The notes under the pieces: generated by a model
The model's input: only the letters and a program-made list of their open reading frames with translations
Told to the model about the DNA's origin: nothing
Database searches by the model: none
From: Ficedula albicollis
Lineage: Eukaryota > Chordata > Aves > Passeriformes > Muscicapidae
Assembly: GCF_000247815.1 (NCBI RefSeq)
Contig: NC_021692.1
Coordinates: 4,091,961-4,155,960, forward strand
DNA: 64,000 nucleotides
Direction of reading: 5' to 3'
Shown here: one piece after another, positions 52,801-64,000 of the stretch
How positions within the stretch are numbered: the stretch's first letter is position 1
Layout: every line of letters starts with the position of its first letter
Position numbers and translations under genes: made by a program

Positions 52801-53536
52801 CAAAGCATGGGGTGAAGGCTCAGCTGGCCCAGGGCAGTGTGGACTGCCTGGGAGACCCATTTTTCCCCATTTCTGCTCCTCTGGTGGCAGGCAGGAAGGT
52901 GGGAGCTGCTGCTGAAGCTTGTGTGGGACCCTGAGTGCCACCAGCATGTGCTCATCTCAAATTATCCTTCCTTGCAAAAAAATAAGGGTTAAAGAAATGC
53001 TGGATGAGACTTCTGGAACTGCTGCCACTTCTTCAATAGTAGTTTCCAAGAATTTATCAAATTGAACATGGAAGAGGGAAGCTGGCACTGCTGCCATAGG
53101 CTCCTTGGGCTGGAGTGACTTTGGGTTTTGGCACCACCGAGCCTTTACCTCACTGACCTAAGCCCCTGCCTTAATTTTTACGAGCTCCTCAGCGAGGCTG
53201 GTGGAGCAGAACGACAGCAGTATATCCCTGTTCAGCGAGGGGATATTGTTCCCGGGGTGGGAAATAAAGGTGGAAGTGCCCGCAGCGAATTTACAGCTGG
53301 CGGTAAGCAGGGCTCCACCGAGAGTCCCCCAGCAAATTCTGTTTATTGCCAGCTCCTCGCTGCCTGGAGCTGAGTCCAGGACAGAACAATTCAGGGACAC
53401 CACAATTGTCTAGCATCGACCCGCCCTGTGCTGCCTGGGAATGCTCCTGCCGCTCCCCCCAGCCTCCCTGGCAAAAGATGCTCATCCTAATGCTCATCCC
53501 TCTGGGGCAGTAACAGGACCAGGGAGCCTCTCCCTG
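52801..53536. other. Unique noncoding sequence
   Basis: Nothing recognised. It ends at TCCCTG, the target duplication of the next LTR. Confidence 0.5.
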
Positions 53537-53882
53537 TGTCGCTGTTGGCTACAAGCAGCAAATAATAGCAGCGCACTTTTTTGGGTGGAAGGAAAAAAGC
53601 ACTTTATTGTTGACTTACATTTATAGAAGTGTTTGTGAGTTTCAAACGGGACAGCAGGTCATTGGACAATAGGAGAAAACATTTTATGTTACATTATGCA
53701 CTGTTTCATGGTCTACACCAGGCGCTAATTTTATGTTTATTAATTCTTTTCTATTTGCAAGAAAGCTATCACTCTGGGAAAATCTTGGCTGGAGCTGAGA
53801 AAGTGTCTCAGCCTGAGAAAAAGACTCAGAACCTGAGAAAAGGCCTGGCTGAAATTTGCCTAGGCCTTCAGCAATGTCCACA
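53537..53882 (-). mobile_element. Solo LTR, ERVK-type
   Basis: 346 bp. On the + strand it runs from TGTCGCTG to GTCCACA and is flanked by a perfect 6-bp target duplication TCCCTG at 53531-53536 and 53883-53888. Minus orientation is set by an AATAAA signal (TTTATT at 53603-53608) and a TATA-like CTATAAA (53620-53626 on the complement). Its start (TGTGGACATTGCTGAAGG on the complement) matches that of the LTR at 35603-36231. It has no internal region. Confidence 0.9.
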
Positions 53883-56800
53883 TCCCTGAGTGTTATCTCT
53901 TGTTCTTGACAACGCAGCTGAGCCAGGGGAAGAGTGACATTCCCTCTGTCCTGACTCCCGTGGTGCTGGAGCTCCCACCTGACACCGCGCTCCCCCAAAG
54001 GACATCCTAGAATGGTGGGAGGATATTCCAGCTGGGGAGGGGGCTGCAGACTCTGGATTGGATTTAAACAACCCCCTTTGTCCTGGCAGAGCCCCCCTGC
54101 AATGCTCCCGTGGGCAGAGCGCTCGATGTTACCAGCACAGGCTGCAGAAGCACAGACGCATATTTACATATTTTTTTAAGCAGTCATTAGAAATTCTGCA
54201 AAAGAAGGACCTGATGAAGCGCTCATTAATAATCCCCCAGCCTGCAGGTTGGGATGCAGTTGTTTGCACAAGCAGCCATGTTCCACAATCCCAATAGGAT
54301 GTTCTCCCACGATGGTGCCATCCATAACTCTGTATTAAAAGTGTCACACGCAGCGTGCTCTCGTTCCTCAAACCTGTGCCTTCTGTTTGTTTATTTGTTC
54401 TTCCAGCACAAAACAATTCAACCTCCACAGTTATTTTAAGCAAATCAGGTTTCGCTCAGCGTTTCATTTCCATTTTAAAATATGTCCTTGCAGGAGCTGC
54501 AGGAGGTGCGGGTGTTTCCAGCGAATCCATCCATCCTGGTTGAACTGTTTTTGTAAGGGTGCTATTAAGACTGGCAGCCAGAAATGGGCTCCACAGGATG
54601 CCAGCCCGCTCTCCCACAAGATGCCAAATGTGGCAGAAAGTGGGGCCACGGGAGCAGCCAAGGCAGGGAGTGCAGCCCTCAGTGGAACACAGCTCCAGGC
54701 ACGGCGCTCATCATTTCCTCAGCCTGATTTTCTCCTTGTCCCAATCACGACTGCCAGATTAGCTGGAGGTGAAAGGAATATTAAAACTTTAATAAAGTCG
54801 TCAAGACTGAGCCACGTCTGGGTTCTGTCCTTGTCTGAGTGTTACCTTTGGCTGGGCTTTAAATTTTTATAAAAGATGTCAGATCTGGACAGAGGGGGGA
54901 GGGGGAAATCAGGCTCTCAGGTAGTTACTGGTATCCCAAAAGGGAGGTGCAGCAGCTCGAGTGAACTCCCTACTAGGGGTGGGAATGCAGCTGGGTCTAT
55001 CCAGGGATGCTTCTCTATGAGAAAAGGCTTTGTCCTCTGCCCTAAAGTGTCCACAAATCCCTGTAAATCTATACTTTTCATCAGTCGGGGCTTCTGCTGA
55101 AGATCCATGGCCTGTCTGCACAAGGCCCCTGAGAATTGGCTACAGAAGGGTTGGGAAGCAGCTCCAGCTGCCGGATCAGTGTCCATAACTTCAGTTCTTG
55201 CCATTGATTTTCCTCCTGCCTGCTTGGCACATGATGTATCTGGCTAATAAAAGCTAAGTGGGAGCCGCTGCTCATTCCACAGAGCCCCAGTGCTGGTATC
55301 CCTTGACATCCTTATCCCCAGCTCCCGGTGTCTCCAAAGTGACTCCACTGACATCTCCTGCATCTTTCCCCAGGGCTGGTGAGAGGCATCACCGTGCCAG
55401 TGATGGTGACCCTGGGGTCTCTCACAAGCTGCAGCAATTCCCCAAAGCTGTTATTAGACCTGAAGGTCCTCATGACCCTGTTTGGGAGCAAATCCTGGCC
55501 TTCCCCAGAGGGAAGGGAGCACTTCTCCTGCAGGTCTGGGATGTGCTGGGGGGTTTGGGATGCAGCAGCTCCAGGTTTTTGAGATGCTGAGCCTAAACAC
55601 CCTTCCCTAATTCCCCTCCACATCCCTGTTTGTGCATCTCTGGGTGTTCCAGGCTGGTGATTAATCATGTGCTGAGTCTCAAATCACAAGAAGCAAAAAT
55701 TGAACCGTAGTTCAAAACCAGCACTGAGGTCATGGTTCGAGGTATTGAAAAACTGTCTGAGAGGCACCATAAATCCTGCTCTGGGTTTGTTAGGGCTTTA
55801 TTAGGAGGGGACCCTCTTGGCTGGGGTGCTGTGGCTTTGCTGCTGCCCATGTGCTTGCTCTGAAGAATTCCCCATCCCTTCAGAGCAAGCACCAAGCTCT
55901 CTTCACATGGCCTGAAGTGGAGACTCCTCATACTTCACAGAGAAACTCATCTTAAAATCTCAGCATGACGAGGGCACTTGGCACTAATGAAATGAAAAAT
56001 GTTTCTGTTAAGCAGAGAAACTGTTAGGACAGCTTGAAGTATTGTGCTCCTCTGTCAACTCCAAAGTGGACCAATTTTCCACGAGGTTCTTATATATATT
56101 TGTTCTCAACCTTAAGAATATGATTGCAGGGATAATAACTCAATCCTGCAGGCAGGAGGGAGAGCAAACAGAGAGCTGTCCTGCTGTTTGCCTTGGGAAG
56201 GAAGAGCCTAGAACTGCAGCTGCCTTTGCCCTGGGCATCTCCTGAGCTCAGACTGGAGACCTGGATCAGCCTCTTTGGGGGTCCCTGGCTGCAGCCCCCC
56301 TTGGCTGGTTCTTTGGGGAGAAATGAGTGCGTTCTCTGTCCTGGAGTGAGTAATGCCAGGAGTGTAGGCACAGTGACAGAGCCTCACTAGAAATGAAACA
56401 AGATCATCCACCAGGTAGAGCGTGGGTAGGGAGCTCCTATTCATCACAGGGAAACGACATTCCAATGCAAATTTCCCATCTCTGTTGGCAATTCTTAATT
56501 GGCCAGTCTATCAAAACAGGTATCAGTGCTGTTCCATCCCAGGGATATGATACTTCCCTCCAGCTCTCAGAAGCGGCTTTATGGGTTTTCCAAATTGTTC
56601 TTCAGCTTTGAAAAAGCTAATGTAGCCTGAACAGTTGAAATGAAGGGCTGCAAACAGAGTGCTGGCTCCGTGCAGGATCCAAATCCCCAAGCAGCAGCAT
56701 CCTGGTGGCTGGGGAGTGATAACACAGAGCAAGGGTTATAAATTACTCAGGATCTCCTGCTTCTATTTTTTTCCCCCTTTTTTAACAAAATGTGAATTTA

Positions 56801-58438
56801 TGAACACGGACTTTGAATTATTACCCCAAAAAGGGACATTAGGTATTTTACAGCATATTTCATGTAGTTTCTCATCTAAAAAAGGCAGACAGGCAGAGGA
56901 GTGTAAAGAACAAACTGTTCTTCACTAATAAAGTGTCGCCAAAGATAATCGGCAATTTCCTTTCACGGTGGAGCCTGTACAGGAGCTGGGTATTTATAGC
57001 TCCCTGTCCCAGGCTGGGCCCCTCTGTGCTCCCCCAGTTCCAGCCACCACCAGCCCCCCAGCCCCACTGGCTGCACTCGTGGGGGGAAAATCTTCCTTTC
57101 TCCCAAGCTTCTCCAGGGTGACAAAAATCTCTATTAAGCCCTTTGGCAGAGCCTAAAGCCTGTGGATCTGCCTGACATTATGATATAGCTCGGAACAGCT
57201 CAAAATCCACCCTCGCAGAGTCCACGGGAGTAAGAGGATTAGAAGGGATGGGAAATTAAATGCCAGTTTCTCCAGAAGATGAGCGGAGGAGGCTCTGCTG
57301 GTGCCCTCCTGGCTGTGGGCTCGGCACTGAGAGATGTTGGTTGACAAAAATGCCCTTCCTGGGAGAAGGAGCCAACGTTGATTCCCTGAACTGTCCCCTC
57401 CCTCTTGCCCTTGGGTCTGTCCCAGCTGGGTTTTGCCTCTCCCAGAGATGTGGCCCTGGCATTTGGCTTTGCCCGCCTGGCCCAAGCTGCTCCTTCAGTA
57501 TGAAGGGACAAGGTTTCCCTAAAAACATGTGGCTGAGGCAGCAAATGTAAATTGGATGTATCCATCTGCCATGAAGTGCTTGACCTGGAGAAGAGTTATG
57601 GTGGCTTTGGGAGCTCTTGGGGAGAGGAGAAACATTGGGCAGATCAGTTGGAGCAAATGGTAACGAGGATTTATGGAGTCTGCTGGTGGCAAGAGTTCAT
57701 CTGGGCTCCTACAAAGTGCTCCTGGGAGAGGGTAGGGATGTGCAACTCAACAGGATGGCAGAGGCTACCTGTAGTGTGGCTCAGCCCGGCCTGGACACGA
57801 GCGCTAAGCTGGTCTCAACAAGAAATTAATGACTGTACAAGGCTCCACAGTGGCTTCTCCACAGGAAAGCTGCTCATTTTGGGGTTCTTTGGAGCACACA
57901 CAGCACACAGGCACCAACTGGGCTGGCTGCAGCTGCCAGCACTGGCTTTTCCTTCTGCTCCTCCGAATCACGGCCGCTGGAATCCGCCTCCCCATATGTG
58001 GCAGCTTCCCAAAACTGTGCAATTAAACAAGTGGCTGGAAATGAAGCAGGAGAAGGGGCAGCTCTGCTGTGGATGCAGGAAAGGAAACAAATGTTTTCAT
58101 ATAAAGGGAGTTTACACTGTGTATAAATCTGAATACCAGAAGCTTAATACATTGTGGACAGAAGCTGTTCCATCATTCCGGGGCTATTAAATTTTTTAAT
58201 CAAACGCTTTAGCTATTAAACTGCTGAGGGTTGGCAAGGGCTGGCTCTTCCTGTAGGTTAAACCCACCGCGGTCCAAACAAATACAAAATTAATTCCAGA
58301 TGCCAAAGGAACGGAGGAGCCAATATAAGAGTAATATTTCCTGGGGTCCCATCCCACCTGCTGGGAGGTGACCTGAGGTTTGGGGGCCTGGGTGTCTTTC
58401 CAAAGCCACTCAGGAGTATGTGGCAGAGCTTTGCGTGG
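53883..58438. other. Unique noncoding sequence
   Basis: 4.5 kb without a recognised gene or repeat family. It includes a 639-bp plus-strand open frame (57552-58190) without a recognisable domain. An octamer ATGCAAAT lies at 56465-56472. AT-rich patches lie at 54160-54480 and 56750-56990. Confidence 0.5.
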
Positions 58439-58562
58439 ACTGAGACTCTCCTGCCCTGCCCTGCCCTGCCCTGCCTTCTCTCTGCAGGAGCACCTGAAGG
58501 GAACTGAGACTCTCCTGCCCTGCCCTGCCCTGCCTCCTCTCTGCAGGAGCACCTGAAGGGGA
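58439..58562. repeat. Two-copy tandem duplication, about 60-bp unit with CCTGC runs
   Basis: ACTGAGACTCTCCTGCC starts each copy at 58439 and 58503. The copies differ mainly by the number of internal CCTGC pentamers, and both end GCAGGAGCACCTGAAGGG. Confidence 0.94.
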
Positions 58563-60645
58563 GGGAATGCTGACCGCAGCTGTGGCTGTCTCCAAGCTGT
58601 GGCCCAAGTGTCACATCTGGGAGGTCTCGCACCAGGAGGACAAGAGCTTCTCCTGTGCTGTCACAGCCCAGGGGAGGAGCTGCTGCTGCTGGGGCTGCTC
58701 CCACCTGCAGCTCTGCCCTTGTCAGCTGTGCTGCACAGCCGGATGCCCTGCTAGCTCTAGCCTGTGAAAGTCCAGCTCCTGTGTCCAGCAGAGCTCCAGC
58801 AAGGCTGATGCCACAGGAAAGCCGTGCTGAGCTCGTCTGTCTCAGCAGCTCTGCTGAGCCCTGCTCGCTCGTCCATCACTGAGGGGCTGCGAGCAAGGGC
58901 ACTGACACGCTGTCACAGAAAGAACCAACACAGAGGAAACAGTGGGAGGAAAATATCTGCAGCTCGGTGGTTAAAGCTGGTTTTAAGGATACACAGAAAA
59001 TTCGTGGCGGGTGAGAAATGTAGAAATTCGCCTTGATTAAGTCGCCTGAAACACGGTGGCTTGCTGCACTCCTGCTCTGGCAGCTGGGCTGGTCATCACT
59101 CCTCATGACACTGCCCACGTTTCTGGAGCTGAAAAGATGCTGGGAGCAGCTTTCCCACTTTGAGATGTGCCTGTCTGGCCTCTCTGTTGGCTGAGGCAGG
59201 AACATGCCCGTCATCTCAGTGTCTTCTCTCCCAAAATAACCCATAACTGATGGCACAGCAAAGTTTCAGGGAAGGAGGCAGCAGGTAATTATGAATTCCT
59301 GCCTGGACCTCAGCTTCTTCCCTCACATACCAATTCCCTCACAGGTTTTCCCTCAGGCAGAACTGTAGCTGTGGATTTGCTCTTTATCCCTCTAAACACA
59401 TAATCCACCCCGAACCCCACTGGTCCCTTGCAGCTCATCCCGACAAGGCAGCACTGCATGTGTCTAATAACCCATTCTTTTAAAAAACATCTGATTTTAT
59501 CCCTTTAATTGTTTTTCCCTGCAATCTTGAGGGGGAAAAGCCATGTAAAGCTGCCAGCTTTCAAGCCTAAGAAACTGGATCTTTGAGCTCCTTGAGTTCA
59601 GGAGGGAGGTTGTGCAGGCGTGGTGGACAGATGGATGGAAATGGACGGAGCTGAGCTGTGGGGCACACTGGCCTTGCCCCATCTCCCGATGTTTCCATGG
59701 GCTCCAAACCTGTCTGGGTGCCCCAGCAGCCCTAGAACTGCTGGTGTGGTGCAGCAAAGGCACATATGGGAGGTCACTGGTGATGGCCAAAGTCACCTGC
59801 TCACTGCAGCTACAGGTAAAGCAGGAGACCTGGGCTGGCATTCACCCAGCAGAGCCGGCTGCACACCACTCCCATCAAATCCCTGACTTCTTTTCTCCTT
59901 GCTGACCCCAAAATATATGTCATTCTGTGTCTTTCCACACACACACACAAAAACCCCAAGACTTTTTGTCCTGGATTTTCAAGGCACTGAAATAAGTCTG
60001 GAAAATATTAAACCTCATTTCAAGGTCTCCTGGGTGGAGGAATTGCTTTCTCTGCCCTGAACCTTTCTGCAGGTGCTCAGCTGTTAAATTTTAAGCTGTG
60101 ATTCTGTGGATCCAAACGCTTCCCTTGGCCATGCTGGAGAGCCCTGCAGGTGCTGTCACATCCTTCCCATGGCACCTTCCCATCCAAACCCTATCCCCCA
60201 TCCCTGCCCCTTTGGCACTGACATGTTCAGTGCTTTCATTACATCCTGTACAATTAAGTTTAAAAAATATAGAATGTTATCAAATTAGAGTAACAGCCGA
60301 GAATAGACGGAGGCACTTAGCTGGGAAATGGAAGTGTGAGCATTACAGCAGCGTGGAGCACAGACAGGCCCTGCAGGAAATCCAGCTGGGTTTCAATCAC
60401 TGTAATGACACCTTGTCCAGCCACACAGGGAGAGCAGGAGCTGGAGAATGGAGCAGCCAGTGAACAGAGACCAGCTCTGAAAAATGGCCCTTGGTCATGG
60501 ACAGGAGGAGGGATTACCTAGGGAATGCAGGCAAGGGAGTTGGGGATCCTGGGCAGCGAGCAGCTTTCCTTGTCCTTCCTCTGGCATGCACAGGCTGCCA
60601 GAGCTCAGCACCCCTGAAGGAAAGGTTGCTCAAGCACCAACGTTT
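58563..60645. other. Unique noncoding sequence
   Basis: No exon or repeat family is recognised. A short CA run lies near 59936-59949. Confidence 0.5.
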
Positions 60646-60737
60646 TACCATTCGTGGAGCAGCCTGGTGAGCATGGGCTACGTCCAGAACATTACCATTC
60701 GTGGAGCAGCCTGGTGAGCATGGCTACATCCAGAACC
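60646..60737. repeat. Two-copy tandem duplication, 47-bp unit
   Basis: TACCATTCGTGGAGCAGCCT starts each copy at 60646 and 60693. Two small differences are seen (a missing G and one G-to-A). Confidence 0.94.
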
Positions 60738-61079
60738 AGACATTCCTGCAGGATGTGTCTTGGGAGCCCTGAGATGGGTGAGAACAGAGATGGTGGCTGT
60801 GTTCATCCCTGGAGTAGGGAGATCCAGTGGGCTTTGGGATCATGCAGCTCTTGGGTCTGAGCAGCTGCAGCAGCAGAAGGGATGATGGCCTCAGCTCTGG
60901 GGATTAAATGGGGGAAGGTTCAGAGCACCTTGAGCTGGTGTCACCATTGCACAGGTGACACAGGCTGCTGTTCAGGGCTCAGGAAAACAGGGCACTGTAT
61001 AATTAGTGTGAGCAAGGAGGGTGATGTGGTTACAGCTTATCAGAGATCTCTGGCCAAGCTGAAATGATACACGTGGCTT
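60738..61079. other. Unique noncoding sequence
   Basis: Nothing recognised. Confidence 0.5.
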
Positions 61080-61270
61080 TAGGGACAGGGGAGTATTTTT
61101 CTTTTAAATAACAGTACCTGCATGTTTAATTTAGGTAGCACGATAACCATAAACCCTAGAAAGCAATTCTTCATTTTAATAATTCATCTCCTCAAGTTTT
61201 ACTGTGATTGATCAAAGATATTAAATTTAATAAGAGAATTTATCAAGGTTATCTGATGTCAAAACAAAAG
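61080..61270. promoter_or_regulatory. Candidate conserved noncoding element
   Basis: AT-rich unique block with TTTAATAATTCATC, GATTGATCAAAGATATTA (TCF/LEF- and HNF1-like) and AGGTTATCTGATG words. This is a texture-based call. Confidence 0.35.
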
Positions 61271-62109
61271 AGCACCAGGGCTGTGTTCCCTGGCCGGAGG
61301 ACGCTGTGTGTTTGTGCGTGCTCACATTGTATATCCAGGCACCACATGGGGGAGAGGGAAAATCCAGGTCAAGCTGCTGCAGCTTCTTGGGAGAATCCTT
61401 CAGAAAAGCCTCCTTGGAAGAATCCTTCAGCTCTGGCTCCAGCTTCTCCCCCAGTTCCCAGTGGAGGGGCTGAACCGTGTTCCCTCTTGCTGCAGGCTCT
61501 GGTGCTGGTGTTATTTTTGCATTGAAGCTGGACCCCTGCAGATCCAGTAAGGAAAGGAATATCTCAAGAGGTAACAGGTAGAAAGGGCTGGCAGGGCTGG
61601 GGATGCTCACAGGGACAAGGGCAGCAAGGAGCAGTCAGGAGCTCACTGAGGGCAGAGCCAGAGCCTGAGCTCTCCCCTGGCACTCAGAACTGGATGAGGA
61701 GGAGGGCAGGAGAAGAAATCAGGATCCCTAATTAACGTCCCCAAGCACTGGCATTGACACCAGGAGTTTGCATCCATCACCCAGCACTGGTGGTGATTGC
61801 CATCATTTTCCTTCAGTGCTGTAGATGTGACTCCACTACGGAAGGGAAACCCCGCGACTTTAATGCAGTTATCAATCTGAATTACATCAGGCATTTTTAA
61901 TCATGCTGCTCATTCCAGGAGCCTTTCCATGCTGGCTTTGGCATCATCATCCTTCCTGAACTTCTAAAAACAGCCCGAAAGGAAGAAACAAGCAGAGCCC
62001 GTGTTGGCCTGCACACCAGCCCAAGGCAGGAGGGCCAGGCTGGGTGGCACCAGCAATGTCCCCACGCTGGGCAGAGCAGCTCCCTGCTATGCCTGCACAC
62101 TCAGCCCTG
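61271..62109. other. Unique noncoding sequence
   Basis: No exon or repeat family is recognised. An imperfect short duplication (GAATCCTTCAG twice) lies near 61393-61430. Confidence 0.5.
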
Positions 62110-62330
62110 ACCAGGAATTATTCTGGTCGTGAAGAGGCCAAATTAAATTTTATATTTCTTGTTAATGCTTCATCGTCTCCTCGAGCTGAAGGATAAGCTC
62201 CCTTTATAAACGAGATTCAAGACCCATCAAGAATTGTTCAGACAGGTCAAGCGGGAGCTGATGTATTCAAATAATGACTGTAAAAAATGTCCATTATCTG
62301 TAAATTAAAGACAGGATGGCCACAACTCCT
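62110..62330. promoter_or_regulatory. Candidate conserved noncoding element
   Basis: Unique block of about 220 bp with even AT-rich texture, including CCAAATTAAATTTTATATTT, GAATTGTTCAGACAGG and CATTATCTGTAAATTAAAG. No repeat signature or frame is present. It is one of the best candidates in the window by eye. Confidence 0.4.
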
Positions 62331-63875
<1,545 letters not shown>

Positions 63876-64000
63876 TGAACCAGGTGCACAAAGCTCCTCC
63901 AACCCAGAGGGGCTCAACATTCCCTGGGTGCTAAGAGCAGCTCAGGATGCTTGGGCATGGTGTGGCACTCCCTTCCTCTGCCCAGGACACTTCTTACACT
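63876..64000. other. Unique noncoding sequence at window end
   Basis: 125 bp with nothing recognised. Confidence 0.5.

Noticed and set aside
57552..58190. 212-codon plus-strand frame
   Set aside because: Unusual tryptophan-rich composition, no domain and no splice or promoter context. Probably chance.

Overview
This window looks like noncoding DNA from a vertebrate, most likely a songbird (passerine). The grounds are CR1 LINE 3' ends, two solo LTRs of a type I recall from passerine ERVL elements, three solo LTRs with 6-bp target duplications (ERVK-like), sparse interspersed repeats, no Alu, B1 or L1 sequence, and many minisatellites. The assignment rests on remembered repeat consensus sequences, not a search. 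I recognise no protein-coding exon, tRNA, rRNA, CRISPR array, operon or bacterial feature. The long open frames lie in stop-free simple repeats or are chance frames in GC-rich DNA.

Layout. 0-11.3 kb is unique noncoding DNA with one minisatellite (6.8-7.2 kb) and several AT-rich blocks that resemble conserved noncoding elements. 11.36-12.29 kb is a 4.7-copy tandem array of a 197-bp unit. 15.37-16.46 kb is an uninterrupted GGGAT pentanucleotide array of about 218 units. 17-34 kb is unique sequence with small two- or three-copy duplications and a 769-nt pure C tract (21.6-22.4 kb). 34-54 kb holds the mobile elements: two ERVL-type solo LTRs (34.2 and 38.2 kb, each interrupted by a long C tract), three ERVK-type solo LTRs (35.6, 43.4 and 53.5 kb) and two CR1 fragments (39.1 and 48.2 kb). 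It also contains 252-bp, 528-bp and about 210-bp tandem duplications and a 50-bp minisatellite (49.7-50.3 kb). 54-63.4 kb is unique sequence with two small duplications and two conserved-element-like blocks. A 401-nt C tract that switches directly to 16 G lies at 63.46-63.88 kb.

The region is best read as an intergenic or intronic stretch, possibly a regulatory domain, shaped by LTR insertion, LTR-LTR recombination to solo LTRs, and active tandem duplication. The most unusual features are the pure C tracts. Three of five sit between direct copies of their own flank, two fall near the same point of one LTR family, and one changes from C to G. Sequencing or assembly artefact is the leading explanation, and raw reads should be checked before any biological reading. 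The GGGAT array (G-quadruplex-prone and stop-free in all six frames) and the LTR with a duplicated promoter/poly(A) block are the best candidates for real, undescribed biology. I found no clear new gene system.
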